Positions 17,562 through 26,492 are shown, counted from the first letter of the stretch. The stretch is 64,000 nt of DNA from a bacterium (GCA_023150945.1 JAKLJX010000012.1:114037-178036), one strand, 5' to 3'. Notes: generated by a model from the sequence alone, not told the origin. Numbers and translations: made by a program.

Positions 17562-18183
17562 AAGTACCAACAAATTCTTCAACACCCAGGCCGGCAGCAT
17601 GTTGCGGCGCTTCAAGCGGCGCGGGCTGCGGGTGGAACAAAGGCTGCTGGTCCAAGGCATTCGACGCAGCGGTCTGACGCCTTCCGACATTCTCGAGATC
17701 GGTTGCGGTGTGGGCGCGCTGCATCTGACCTTGCTGCAAGACGGCGCCGCCGCCGCCACCGGCATTGACATTTCGGAGAAAATGATTGCCGCGGCGCGCC
17801 AGCTCGCGGCGGAGTTGAGGCTGCATCAGCGCACCCGCTATCAACAAGGGGATTTCCTCGACCTGCAGGAAAGCCTGGCTGCGGCGGATATCACGATTCT
17901 CGACAAGGTGATTTGTTGCTACCCTGAAGCGCAGCCGCTCATTGCCGCTGCGGCGGCCAAGACACGCCAGTTGTTTGCGGTGAGCTATCCGCGCCCAAGC
18001 CGTTTCGCCAAGCTGGCCTTTCGCTTGCTCCTCGTCGGATTGAAACTGTTGCGCATCAAATTCCATCCCTACTATCACCCGCCCGGACAAATCGAAGAGT
18101 TGATCCGCGCGCAAGGTTTTGAAAAGGAGTTTGACGAGCGAACGCTGATTTGGGCGGTGCAAGTCTATCATCGCCGCGTTTGA
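17542..18183 (+). CDS. Class I SAM-dependent methyltransferase
   Basis: A 213-residue protein. The N-terminal NCCTLESTNKFFNTQAG leads into LEIGCGVGALHLTLLQDGA (motif I, about residue 50) and ATGIDISEKMIAAARQLA. The Cys-rich start plus FF-x-A and the motif I form resemble the magnesium-protoporphyrin methyltransferase-like branch, but no tetrapyrrole genes are near, so the substrate is open. The ATG at 17542 is chosen because the conserved Cys-rich start lies just after it and it overlaps trmB. Confidence 0.8.
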   Translation: MNCCTLESTNKFFNTQAGSMLRRFKRRGLRVEQRLLVQGIRRSGLTPSDILEIGCGVGALHLTLLQDGAAAATGIDISEKMIAAARQLAAELRLHQRTRYQQGDFLDLQESLAAADITILDKVICCYPEAQPLIAAAAAKTRQLFAVSYPRPSRFAKLAFRLLLVGLKLLRIKFHPYYHPPGQIEELIRAQGFEKEFDERTLIWAVQVYHRRV

Positions 18184-18255
18184 AGCCGCGGTGAAAGCCG
18201 TATCTACTGCAGGAGTTTCTGCGGCGCTCACACACGCTGTTCGAAAGGATCGTTC

Positions 18256-19224
18256 ATGAAAGCCATACGCATTCACCAACTGGGCGGCGCGGACGTGCTG
18301 CAACTCGAAGAGATTCCCGTCCCCGAACCGGCCGCCACCGAAGTGCTGATTCAAGTTGCCGCCAGTGGCGTCAATTTTATCGATGTGTATTACCGCACCG
18401 GCCTTTACAATGTGACGTTGCCCTTCACGCCCGGCAATGAAGCGGCGGGTGTGGTGGTGGCTGCCGGCGAAAAAGTCACAGACCTGCAACCCGGTCAGCG
18501 CGTGGCTTTCGCCATGACCCTGGGCGGCTACGCGGAATACGTTGTCGTGCCGGCGTGGCGCGTGGTGGCGTTGCCGGAGGCCCTGGCATTCGAGGTGGGC
18601 GCCGCAGTCATGTTGCAGGGTATGACCGCGCATTACTTGACGCACACGGTCTATCCGCTCAAAGCGGGCGACACTTGCCTCGTGCATGCGGCTGCGGGCG
18701 GCATTGGCTTGCTGTTGGTGCAAATGGCGGCGCAGCGCGGCGCACGGGTCATTGGCACGGTTTCGACGGAGGCAAAGGCCGCGCTCGCGCGCGCCGCCGG
18801 CGCCGCTGAAGTCATTCTCTACACGCAGCAGGATTTTGAGCAGGAAGTGAAGCACTTGACGGCGGGCAGGGGCGTCGAGGTGGTGTATGATGCCGTGGGC
18901 AGGACAACCTGGGAAAAAAGCATGAACTGCTTGCGGCCGCGCGGTTATCTCGTTTTCTTCGGACAAGCCAGCGGCGCCGTGCCGCCGATTGATCCGCTAG
19001 CGTTGAGCGCCAGAGGCTCGCTGTTCATGACGCGCGCCACGCTCACGCACTACACCGCCACGCGCGAGGAATTGTTGTGGCGGGCGAATGATGTCCTCAA
19101 TGCCGTCATGCAGGGCAAGTTGACTGTGCGCATTCATCGCATCTTGCCGCTGGCAGAAGCGCGGCGGGCGCATGAGTTGTTGGAAAGCCGCCAAACCACT
19201 GGCAAGCTGCTCCTGCAGCCCTGA
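18256..19224 (+). CDS. NADPH:quinone oxidoreductase, zeta-crystallin type
   Basis: A 322-residue medium-chain dehydrogenase without zinc ligands. MKAIRIHQLGGADVLQLEEI, GVNFIDVYYRTGLY, TPGNEAAGVV, GMTAHYLTH and the NADPH-binding HAAAGGIGLLLVQMA are typical of QOR. It reduces quinones or enones with NADPH in the cytosol. GAAAGGA upstream is a good ribosome site. It converges on the protease-like gene downstream. Confidence 0.92.
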   Translation: MKAIRIHQLGGADVLQLEEIPVPEPAATEVLIQVAASGVNFIDVYYRTGLYNVTLPFTPGNEAAGVVVAAGEKVTDLQPGQRVAFAMTLGGYAEYVVVPAWRVVALPEALAFEVGAAVMLQGMTAHYLTHTVYPLKAGDTCLVHAAAGGIGLLLVQMAAQRGARVIGTVSTEAKAALARAAGAAEVILYTQQDFEQEVKHLTAGRGVEVVYDAVGRTTWEKSMNCLRPRGYLVFFGQASGAVPPIDPLALSARGSLFMTRATLTHYTATREELLWRANDVLNAVMQGKLTVRIHRILPLAEARRAHELLESRQTTGKLLLQP

Positions 19225-19260
19225 GTTTGGCGCGGATTCGGGGCCGTGCTGTGGCTTGAT

Positions 19261-20082
19261 TCAAAAGATGCCGGACCATGCCACCGCCGCACCGGTGGCC
19301 AGCAACAACGTCCCACCGATCAGCCAGCCGGTCCAGCGCTTTTGCTCGACGCCGGCGTGCCAGCGTTCCGCCAGCGGCACGTTGCCCAGCCAGGCATTCA
19401 GCCGCGCTTGCACGACCGGGAGTGGGATGCCTTCCCCGGGAGCGCTGCCGCGCGCCAATGCAATGCCGACTACGCGGCCGGCAGCGTCAACTACCGGTCC
19501 GCCTGACTGGCCTTCGGGCACGGCAAAGCTCAGCACGAGCAGATCATCATCGCTGCGCACGATGCGGCCGCGATTCTGTGAGATGAACGGCGTTTGCGGG
19601 AATCCCAGCACGCTGATGTTGTCGCCCGGCGCCAGCGCTGCGCCGGGATGAAACAACAGCGTCGGCGAGAGGGCAAGAGTCTTTGCACGCACCGCCAGCA
19701 AGGCCAGCTCCGGCGTGCGCCACTTTTCGAGAATCAGCTTCGCCGAAACCGCCTCCGGGCGATTGTCGAGTTGAATCGCAAGCTCATTTTCGAGGCCGGC
19801 AATGACTTCGTTGGCGGTTAGGATAATGGCCAGCCCTTTCTGCGTTTTGCCGACTACCAATCCGCTGCCGTAGCGCTGGCCGTTGCCGGCGATGACTTTC
19901 ACCACTGACGGTTGCGCGCGGCGATAAATGCTTTCCGGAATTTTGGCGATGGTGGTTTCGAGTAATTGCGCCCGGCCGGTTGCGCTGCCGGCCAGCGCGC
20001 TCAACAGCAGCAAGCGGCAGGCGAGCATTCGCGGCCTGAGGCGTGCGGCAAAACCGCACCTCTGAAAAGAATGAGTGTTCAT
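19261..20082 (-). CDS. Trypsin-like (HtrA-type) fold protein with altered catalytic triad, membrane-anchored
   Basis: A 273-residue protein with an N-terminal signal sequence (about 20-38) and a C-terminal membrane helix (about 250-270). The middle is an HtrA-like S1C fold: SVVKVIAGNGQRYGSGLVVG, then ILTANEVIAG where HtrA has ILTNNHVV, so Glu92 replaces the catalytic His. PELALLAV puts Glu125 at the Asp position. The Ser of GQSGGPVVD (Ser193) is kept. As seen, it should not be a normal serine protease; a binding or scaffolding role is inferred. Only the minus frame carries this fold. Confidence 0.78.
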   Translation of the reverse strand: MNTHSFQRCGFAARLRPRMLACRLLLLSALAGSATGRAQLLETTIAKIPESIYRRAQPSVVKVIAGNGQRYGSGLVVGKTQKGLAIILTANEVIAGLENELAIQLDNRPEAVSAKLILEKWRTPELALLAVRAKTLALSPTLLFHPGAALAPGDNISVLGFPQTPFISQNRGRIVRSDDDLLVLSFAVPEGQSGGPVVDAAGRVVGIALARGSAPGEGIPLPVVQARLNAWLGNVPLAERWHAGVEQKRWTGWLIGGTLLLATGAAVAWSGIF

Positions 20083-20374
20083 GGGGCATCCCAGCGCTTT
20101 GCGTTAAGCGGGAAATGGGGCAGAGGAGTGAGGATTGCCTCCAAAGGGCTTTGTTTGGTGCCGGCAATATGTCATTGCCTGCCGCGAAAGTCAAGCGCAT
20201 TCTGGTTGCGTGCGCTGGTTCCCCCGCTGCCGCATGACTTCATAACGGCATGTCATGGTGCCGGCATTTCCCCGGCGCAGGTCCAAACCGAAGGCGTGGA
20301 AAAGTGTCACGCAGAAGAACATTCACAGGGAGATTCATTACGCCCGCTTGGTGATGAGACAAAGGAGCATAACA
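20083..20374. other. Intergenic space between divergent genes
   Basis: Divergent promoter region for the protease-like gene (minus) and the TonB-domain lipoprotein gene (plus). An AAAGGAG ribosome site for the latter is at 20361-20367. I see no further gene or clear regulatory motif. Confidence 0.5.
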
Positions 20375-20785
20375 ATGAGAACATGGAAGGTTCTGCTGTT
20401 GGTTTCGGCAGTGATCGCCTCTGCCTGTCTGAAGCCGCTGCAAAAGGAAGTCAGCAATTCGCCGCCAGCCGGCGCGGGCAGCAGCTCGTCCGAGGAGAAC
20501 ATTGCGCCCGAACCAATTGGCGGCCTGGCGCTGTTGCAATCAGCGGTAAATCAACCGGAGGAAGTGCGCAAGGAGAATCGCGCGGGAACGGCAGTGGTGG
20601 CGGCGACCATCAGCAGTAATGGCCGCGTTGTGGAAACGCGCATCGTCAAAAGCTCAGGGTCCGCGGCGATGGATGCTGAGGCTATGCTGGCGGTGGCGCG
20701 CGCCTCCTGGAGGCCCGGCCGCCGCAATGGCGTGCCGGTCACCGCTACTGTCGAAGTCACTCTCAATTTCGGCCCGGGCTATTGA
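20375..20785 (+). CDS. Small lipoprotein with TonB C-terminal-like domain
   Basis: A 136-residue protein. Residues 1-19 form a signal sequence ending in a lipobox-like ASAC (Cys19). After a Ser/Pro-rich linker, residues 65-134 match the TonB C-terminal fold used by energy-transducer proteins: AGTAVVAATISSNGRVVETR, VKSSGSAAMDAEAMLAV, ASWRPGRRNGVPVTATVEV. There is no long TonB periplasmic spacer or N-terminal TonB helix, so it is a free-standing TonB-C lipoprotein rather than a classical TonB. AAAGGAG precedes the ATG. Confidence 0.82.
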   Translation: MRTWKVLLLVSAVIASACLKPLQKEVSNSPPAGAGSSSSEENIAPEPIGGLALLQSAVNQPEEVRKENRAGTAVVAATISSNGRVVETRIVKSSGSAAMDAEAMLAVARASWRPGRRNGVPVTATVEVTLNFGPGY

Positions 20786-21151
20786 TGCCTTTGCCCGCCG
20801 TTTCGGTTTCGCCGGCAGAACAGACAGCACCTTGCCGCAGGTGTTTTCGCTGGCGATTCTGTGGTCCTTAGTTTATTTAGACGGAATTGTTGCCTCAGAA
20901 GCGAAAGAACCCTTCCCTCGGAGGGAGGCAACCCAACTGATGCAGTCTTTGTTTGTCTGTTGGGTTGTTTCTACCTGTTGGCGACTTCCGCGTTGCGATG
21001 AAAGGGAATCGTTTGAATTCTGACGAGGATTTCGTTGCGGAACGGCAGGATGAAGTGTTTGTGAGGGAAATCTTGTGAGGAACTTGGCGAGGTGCTCAGA
21101 TCTTCACCGGGACTGCTGGCTGACAGAAGGGTAGTCTTTGAAGTTGCCGAT
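20786..21151. other. Intergenic stretch, 366 bp, with hairpin and degenerate repeat
   Basis: No gene recognised. It holds a 9-bp perfect inverted repeat (CAACCCAAC at 20929, GTTGGGTTG ending 20967, loop 21 bases, followed by TTT) and a degenerate copy of the 73-bp dispersed element ending at 21125. Confidence 0.5.
21060..21125. repeat. Dispersed 73-bp element, degenerate copy C
   Basis: GAAATCTTGTGAGGAACTTG and GGTGCTCAGATCTTCAC closely match copy B (10848-10920) and the end TGACA is kept, but the left TGTCATTC end has decayed. It lies between the TonB-domain lipoprotein and the SDR gene. Confidence 0.55.
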
Positions 21152-21964
21152 TCACCGCATCACTTTGCCGCCATCGATAACGATGGTCTGGCCGGTGATG
21201 AAGCCCGCCAATTCGGAGGCCAGAAAGAGAATCGTGCCGGCCACTTCTTCCGGCTTGCCCCAGCGGCCCATGGGCGCCTCCTGCGCCAGAGTCTCGCGCT
21301 GCGCCGGGCTGAGTTTTTCATACCAGCCGCTGGCAATGTTGCCGGGTGCAACGGCATTGGCGCGAATGCCGTATTTGCCGTATTCCAGCGCCAGATCGTG
21401 CATCAATCCCAGCACCGCCGCTTTGGCTTCGGTGTAGGGCGTGCCGCGATAGCCCACCAGCGCCGGCGTGGAGCTGACAAAGATCAACACGCCGCGCTGC
21501 TGCGCCACCATCAGCTTGAGGGCCTCCCGGCTGCAATAGCGCGCGCCGTCCAGGTCCACCGCGCGCACGCGTTGAAACCATTGTTCGCTCTCACGCTCGC
21601 CCATTTTGTGCAACGGCGTGTGCCACAATTCCTCCACCAGGGGATAACCGGCATTGCAAACCAGCACCTCCAGCCGGCCGTTGCTCCATTCCCGCAAACG
21701 CGCGAACATTTCGCCGACCGCCTGCGCCTCCGCGACATCGGCGGGCAGCGCCAGAGTCGCGACGCCATGGCGCGCCGCCAATTCACCGGCGACCGCCTGC
21801 GCTTCCACCGCCGAGCGGCTGTTGATGGCAACGCGGGCGCCACACTGCGCAAACATGCTGGCTGTGAGGCGGCCGGTGCCGCGCGTTCCGCCCGTAACCA
21901 GCACCACGGCCTCGCGCAAGCCCGGCAGGTGCAAATGCTCGAATGGTGAAAAAAGCGCGTTCAT
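21152..21964 (-). CDS. Short-chain dehydrogenase/reductase (SDR)
   Basis: A 270-residue classical SDR: NAD(P) motif VLVTGGTRGTGRL near residue 22, CNAGYP, catalytic serine in IFVSSTPALVG, and YTEAK as the Tyr-x3-Lys pair, then PMGRWGKPEEVAGTILFLAS and TGQTIVIDGG at the end, as in FabG-like enzymes. Substrate is unknown. An insertion (HTPLHKMGERESEQWF) after the NAG motif distinguishes it from FabG itself. It precedes tpx in the opposite reading order on the same strand. Confidence 0.88.
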   Translation of the reverse strand: MNALFSPFEHLHLPGLREAVVLVTGGTRGTGRLTASMFAQCGARVAINSRSAVEAQAVAGELAARHGVATLALPADVAEAQAVGEMFARLREWSNGRLEVLVCNAGYPLVEELWHTPLHKMGERESEQWFQRVRAVDLDGARYCSREALKLMVAQQRGVLIFVSSTPALVGYRGTPYTEAKAAVLGLMHDLALEYGKYGIRANAVAPGNIASGWYEKLSPAQRETLAQEAPMGRWGKPEEVAGTILFLASELAGFITGQTIVIDGGKVMR

Positions 21965-22029
21965 GGCGCCCCTCGGTTTGGCAGAGTTGGCAAAGCCGCC
22001 GGCGAAAATCGAGCTGAGCGGCGAATGGT

Positions 22030-22548
22030 TCAGATCAGCTTCTTGATCGCCGCCATGGCCTTGTCATAGTCGGGATGCTGCCCGATCTCGGGAACGTACT
22101 CGACATGCTGCACGATGCCGTTCCGGTCAATCACGAAGATCGCGCGGGACAGCACGCGAACTTCCTTGACCAGCGTGCCGTAGGCCAGGCCAAAACTGGT
22201 GTCGAGATGATCCGCGTAGGTTTTGACATTCTGCACGCCGGCGTTGCCGCACCAGATCGCCTGCGAGCACGGCAAATCCGTGCTAATGGTGAAAAACTGT
22301 GCGGCCTCGCCCAACTTGCCTGCCTCCTGGCTGAACCGCCGAATTTCTGCATCGCACACGCCGGTGTTGACCGACAAAATGGAGGATATCAAGGTGGGCT
22401 TGCCGCCCAGAGTTTCAAAACGAACCGTCTTCCAATCATTGCCCATCACAGTAAAAGCCGGCGCCCGGTCACCGACTTTGATTTCCGCACCCACCAAAGT
22501 GAGAGACTTGCCTGCGAGAGTCACTGCGCCCTTGCGTTCCGTCGCCAT
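22030..22548 (-). CDS. tpx: Thiol peroxidase
   Basis: A 172-residue atypical 2-Cys peroxiredoxin. The peroxidatic Cys65 is in VNTGVCDAEIRRF and the resolving cysteine is Cys100 in AIWCGNAGV; GNDWKTVRFETLGGKPTLIS is the family N-domain. It reduces hydroperoxides with thioredoxin. ATG 22548 has a TGGAGC ribosome site and the conserved start; the longer upstream frame runs into mutM. An extra cysteine (Cys94) lies near the resolving one. Confidence 0.94.
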   Translation of the reverse strand: MATERKGAVTLAGKSLTLVGAEIKVGDRAPAFTVMGNDWKTVRFETLGGKPTLISSILSVNTGVCDAEIRRFSQEAGKLGEAAQFFTISTDLPCSQAIWCGNAGVQNVKTYADHLDTSFGLAYGTLVKEVRVLSRAIFVIDRNGIVQHVEYVPEIGQHPDYDKAMAAIKKLI

Positions 22549-22658
22549 GTTTGCTCCATTGTTCAAATTGAAATGCACCTTCAGATGAAATACAATAATG
22601 GCGGCAATATAGAACTCCAGGCTTGCGAAAGCAAGGCTTGATTGCGGCTGCGGGTGGC

Positions 22659-23519
22659 TCAGGTGCGTGATTTGTTCAGATCCCGCCAGTCGAGAAATTG
22701 CCCGCGCGCCAGCGGCTGGCAAGTCGGGCAAAAAAAAGCATCATGTCCCAGCACGCCGGCACGCCGGATTTTGCTGCCGCACTTGGGGCAGGGCTGATCT
22801 TTGCGATTGCGCACCTGCATATGCTCGCGTACTTTCACTTCCAGCGCGGGCTGGGCGGCCGCCACCGCATGAATGCCCCATTGCATGACCGCGCGAATGC
22901 TGTGATACAGCCGCGTGATCTCCTCGTCACGCAATTGCGGGCACAAGGTCTTGGGATGGATGCCGGCGTGAAACAGAATCTCATCCGCGTAGGCGTTGCC
23001 GATGCAGCTCACGATCTTTTGATCCATGAGCAGCACGCGCACCTGCTTGCGGTTGCGCTTCACTTGCTGATGAAAGTACGCCGGCGAAAACGCCTCCGAC
23101 AGGAGATCCGGCCCCTGGTCTGGAAAGCGCGGAATTTGCTGATAAGCCCCGGCCGCCGTCAAGTAGATCTTGCCCATCTTCTTGTCATCGAGGTAATGCA
23201 GGCGGCAGTGGCTCGGTTCACAAGCCAGGGTGAGAGCGCAGCTTGCCGCCGGTTTGGTATCGTCGCAGCACCATTGCAGCCGGCCGGCGAGCATGGGATG
23301 CAGGATTAATTCCTTTTCTCCTGACAGGCGGAAGACCAGGAACGGCCCGTGGCGCCGCACCGCCGTGCAAGTGCAGCCGGTGAGCGTCTCGGCAAAATCC
23401 GCGGGGAGCAGCATGCGTACCACCACCGGCTCGTGAATGTCGACGGCGGTGAAATGTTGGCCGACAAGCAACGGCTGCAGGCGTTCTTCCAAATAGACGA
23501 GATCAGGCAACTCGGGCAT
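22659..23519 (-). CDS. mutM: Formamidopyrimidine-DNA glycosylase family protein
   Basis: A 286-residue Fpg/Nei enzyme. It starts MPELPD, giving the catalytic N-terminal proline and Glu3. ELILHPMLAGRLQW is the beta-strand carrying an Fpg-like His/Arg, CIGNAYADEILFHAGIHP is the helix-two-turn-helix, and a C-terminal zinc finger has CPKC and CPTC pairs. It removes oxidised purines from DNA. The canonical Lys57 position reads poorly by eye, so Fpg versus Nei-like specificity is not fully settled. Confidence 0.9.
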   Translation of the reverse strand: MPELPDLVYLEERLQPLLVGQHFTAVDIHEPVVVRMLLPADFAETLTGCTCTAVRRHGPFLVFRLSGEKELILHPMLAGRLQWCCDDTKPAASCALTLACEPSHCRLHYLDDKKMGKIYLTAAGAYQQIPRFPDQGPDLLSEAFSPAYFHQQVKRNRKQVRVLLMDQKIVSCIGNAYADEILFHAGIHPKTLCPQLRDEEITRLYHSIRAVMQWGIHAVAAAQPALEVKVREHMQVRNRKDQPCPKCGSKIRRAGVLGHDAFFCPTCQPLARGQFLDWRDLNKSRT

Positions 23520-23829
23520 GCTTTTTCTCCACGGTGGGAAATGGGTAGGGCGAGAGGCCAGGCCGAGGAAGCAAGGCAACAGCCCACTCCTCTGGTTGCG
23601 CGGTGCAGCATTGGCGGGCATGAAACGGCGATTGCATAATTCCGGTTTTCTGCTATCTTTTTGCTGTAAGCAGCCGCTGGAGCACGGAGTTGCCCGGCGA
23701 CGATTTGATTCACGAGAATGGCCGCGCGGCAAGATTCTTTCGACGTGCGGCATATACGCTTGCGAATATAGCGCGAAGCCGTTTGGGGCGCAAGCGTGAA
23801 TTCCTCACTTCAACCCAGCGGGAGCCAAA
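23520..23829. other. Intergenic space between divergent genes, 310 bp
   Basis: Contains the start signals for mutM (minus) and the secreted cysteine-peptidase-like gene (plus). A sigma70-like pair, TTGCAT at 23632-23637 and TATCTT at 23654-23659 with a 16-base spacer, points to the plus strand but lies 170 bases from the start. No gene is seen. Confidence 0.35.
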
Positions 23830-24699
23830 ATGACAAGACTCGGCAGAAGAGTGGGCGTGTTGGTGAGCCTGTGCTGCACACTCGCCACCGTGGCGGTGGC
23901 GCAAAGCGATTCCACGGCACTGCAGCCGACCACGGACAACGGGGAATGGTTCATTTTGAAAAAGGAGGATCTCGCTGGCGGCACGCATCACACCCGGCAT
24001 GCCGAGATTTTCGGAAAGTACGTCACCGGCTACAATGCCTGGGTGTTGCAGGCCATCGACAAAGTGCAGGCCACTGCGGTCGAGGGCGGCGGCTATTTCA
24101 CCGGCATCAAAGCCGTGCCCACCGAGTCGCCCGTCGGTTATGCGCTCACGCTGTTTGGCAAGCCGCTGCTGGCACCACCGCGGACCACGAGTTATTGCAG
24201 CGGCGCAACCTATGCCGCCTTCATCGAGCAGTTGAATCTGATGCTGCCGCAAGCCGGGCAGCAGCTCACGCCGGAACGGCTGGAGGCCCTGCGCATGCAG
24301 GAACCCGACGGCGGCCGCCGGGAAGATACGATCAAGTTCTGGGGCAAATGGAACGATGACGGTTTTGGCAACCATTACGCCCTGGTGCAGTACTCGCAGA
24401 TGGGCACCGAAATCAAACCGCGCAATGCCCGGCCCGGTGACTTCATGAACATTTCCTGGAAGAAGGGCCTCGGCCACTCGGTGATTTTCCTGGGCTACTA
24501 TCGCGATGAGAACGGCACCAAGAATGTCGTCTATTGGTCGAGCCAGACGCGCACCAACGGGTTCGGCGATGAAGTCGTGCCGCTGGAGCGCATCAAAGAC
24601 GTGAAAGTTGTTCGCCTCACCGCGCCGCAGAATCTGCTGAGCTTCGATATCGACACCCCGGTGCAGCGCGACATTCCGGGAGACGTAATCGACTGGTGA
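23830..24699 (+). CDS. Secreted protein with a NlpC/P60- or CHAP-like cysteine peptidase pattern
   Basis: A 289-residue protein with a signal peptide (1-24, ending VAVA). A probable catalytic cysteine sits in TTSYCSGATYAAFI (about residue 122) and a histidine in KKGLGHSVIFLGYY (about residue 216), the Cys-then-His order and context of papain-like cell-wall amidases such as NlpC/P60 or CHAP. PGDFMNISW just before the His also fits. I cannot assign the exact family. GGGAGCC before the ATG is the ribosome site. It may act on peptidoglycan in the periplasm. Confidence 0.6.
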   Translation: MTRLGRRVGVLVSLCCTLATVAVAQSDSTALQPTTDNGEWFILKKEDLAGGTHHTRHAEIFGKYVTGYNAWVLQAIDKVQATAVEGGGYFTGIKAVPTESPVGYALTLFGKPLLAPPRTTSYCSGATYAAFIEQLNLMLPQAGQQLTPERLEALRMQEPDGGRREDTIKFWGKWNDDGFGNHYALVQYSQMGTEIKPRNARPGDFMNISWKKGLGHSVIFLGYYRDENGTKNVVYWSSQTRTNGFGDEVVPLERIKDVKVVRLTAPQNLLSFDIDTPVQRDIPGDVIDW

Positions 24700-24751
24700 A
24701 TCCCGCGCCTGAGTGCCGCCTCAACCTTCATGACTTTGAGAACGGAGCATG

Positions 24752-25633
24752 ATGATTAACCTTGCACCTCTGCTTTTGCTGTTGACCGGCTGGGCGTGCG
24801 CGGAGGATTCCAAGCCCGCGGTCCCGCCCCCGCCGGCAGCGACGCTGACGGTTCCTGAAATCACTGCCTACGACCTGGCGGCAAAGTCGCCGAGGGTCGT
24901 CAAGCTACCCAAGGATTTGCGCGAGATCTCCGGTCTGGCCTTCACCGAGGACGACCGGCTGTTGTGCCACAATGACGAGGCCGGCATCGTGTTCGAGGTG
25001 GACTATCGCACCGGCAAAATCGTGAAGCGGTTCTATCTCGGCCGGTTGCTGGTGCGCGGCGATTTCGAAGGTATTGCGGCACGCCGGGACACCGTGTTTC
25101 TGGTCGATTCCGGCGGCACCGTCTATCGCTTCCGTAACGTCAAAGACGGGCAGCATGCCGAGTATCAACGCCTCGCAACGCCGTTGCATGTGCGCAATGA
25201 TGTTGAAGGATTGACCTACGATCCTGAAACCGATTGCCTGTTGCTGGCCTGCAAGGGCGAGCCGGGCAGGGGCTTGAGCAACACCAGCAAAGCAGTCTAT
25301 GCGTTCTCGCTCAAGACGCGACGGCTGGAGGCCACGCCGCGATTTGTGCTCGCGCTGCCGGAAATCCTGCCGCACACCGGCGGCAAGGAATTCAATCCCT
25401 CGGCAATCGAACGCCATCCCATCACCGGCAATTTCTTCGTGCTGGCTTTCAACGGCATGGCGATCGTCGAATTGGATCGCACCGGCAAGCTGCTGGGCGT
25501 GACGAAACTGCCCAAGTCCGTGCACTCGCAACCTGAAGGTCTGGCGATTGCCCGGGACGGCACATTGATCATCGCAAACGAAGGTCAAAAAAAGGCGGGA
25601 ACTTTGGTGATTTATTCCCCCAAAACCCAATAA
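24752..25633 (+). CDS. SdiA-regulated / esterase-like beta-propeller protein
   Basis: A 293-residue exported protein with a hydrophobic N-terminus ending LLTGWAC, possibly a lipoprotein site. The rest is a six-bladed-propeller-like region: LREISGLAFTEDDRLLCHND, GDFEGIAARRDTVFLVDSGG, EGLTYDPETDCLLLACKG, FNPSAIERHPITGNFFVLA, QPEGLAIARDGTLIIANEG, as in the SdiA-regulated family. Its substrate is unknown. ATG 24752 is better spaced from the GGAG site than ATG 24749, which is also possible. The thioredoxin-TPR gene follows after 16 bases. Confidence 0.75.
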   Translation: MINLAPLLLLLTGWACAEDSKPAVPPPPAATLTVPEITAYDLAAKSPRVVKLPKDLREISGLAFTEDDRLLCHNDEAGIVFEVDYRTGKIVKRFYLGRLLVRGDFEGIAARRDTVFLVDSGGTVYRFRNVKDGQHAEYQRLATPLHVRNDVEGLTYDPETDCLLLACKGEPGRGLSNTSKAVYAFSLKTRRLEATPRFVLALPEILPHTGGKEFNPSAIERHPITGNFFVLAFNGMAIVELDRTGKLLGVTKLPKSVHSQPEGLAIARDGTLIIANEGQKKAGTLVIYSPKTQ

Positions 25634-25649
25634 CCCAACTTTCAATACT

Positions 25650-26456
25650 ATGGACGTCACCTATAAGACTTTTCAGAAAGAAGTGCTGGCCGCCAGCCAC
25701 CAGACTCCGGTGCTGGTCGACTTTTGGGCAGAGTGGTGCGGGCCTTGCCGCATCCTCGGCCCAGTGCTGGAGAAACTGGCGCAGGAAGCGCAGGGCAAAT
25801 GGCGATTGGTGAAAGTCAACACCGACATGGAGCCAGAGCTGGCGCAACAATTCAGAATACAGAGCATCCCGGCGGTGAAGTTGTTTTTCGATGGCAAGAT
25901 GATCGCGGAGTTTCTCGGCGCGCTGCCGGAACGCGAAGTGCGGCGCTGGCTCGAACAGAATATTCCGAGCGCGGCCAGGCGTGAACTCGAAAGCGCGCGG
26001 GCGGCGCTGCAAAGCGGTGATCACGCTACCGCGCGCAAGCGGCTGGAAAGCGTGCTGAAATCCGATCCGCAGAATGTGGAAGCGCGCGTTTTGCTGGCCG
26101 GCCTGTGGGCGGCCGGTGACCTCGACAAGGCGCACGAGTTGGTGCGGGACATTCCCGAAGGCACGCCCTTTTCAAACAAAATCGAAGCCATCCAAACGCT
26201 GCACCGGCTGTCGCATCTTCCGGAAAGCGGTGGCGAACCGGCGGCAGACTGGCAGCTTTACCGCCAAGGCATTGCGGCCTTTCGCGCAGGGAACTACGCC
26301 GGCGCTTTGGAAGCTTGGGTCGAGATCGTCGGCCGCAACCGCCACCTCGATGAGGACGGCGCGCGCAAGGCCTGCGTGGCCTTGTTCACGCTGCTCGGCT
26401 CCGAGCATGAAATCACGCAGACTTATCATCGCCGCTTCACTTCAGCGCTGTATTGA
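25650..26456 (+). CDS. Thioredoxin domain protein with TPR-like C-terminus (YbbN/CnoX type)
   Basis: A 268-residue cytosolic protein. Residues 1-108 are a thioredoxin domain with the active-site WCGPC (Cys30, Cys33) and cis-Pro in IQSIPAVKLF. Residues 110-260 are helical repeats (SGDHATARKRLESVLKSDP, AFRAGNYAGALEAWVEIVG) like the TPR half of YbbN/CnoX. Family members act as holdase chaperones. Unlike E. coli CnoX, which has SxxC, both cysteines are present here, so redox activity is expected. A strong terminator follows. Confidence 0.9.
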   Translation: MDVTYKTFQKEVLAASHQTPVLVDFWAEWCGPCRILGPVLEKLAQEAQGKWRLVKVNTDMEPELAQQFRIQSIPAVKLFFDGKMIAEFLGALPEREVRRWLEQNIPSAARRELESARAALQSGDHATARKRLESVLKSDPQNVEARVLLAGLWAAGDLDKAHELVRDIPEGTPFSNKIEAIQTLHRLSHLPESGGEPAADWQLYRQGIAAFRAGNYAGALEAWVEIVGRNRHLDEDGARKACVALFTLLGSEHEITQTYHRRFTSALY

Positions 26457-26492
26457 GTGCGGCGGGTTGCGCTGCTGTGCCTCCGTTTTGTG

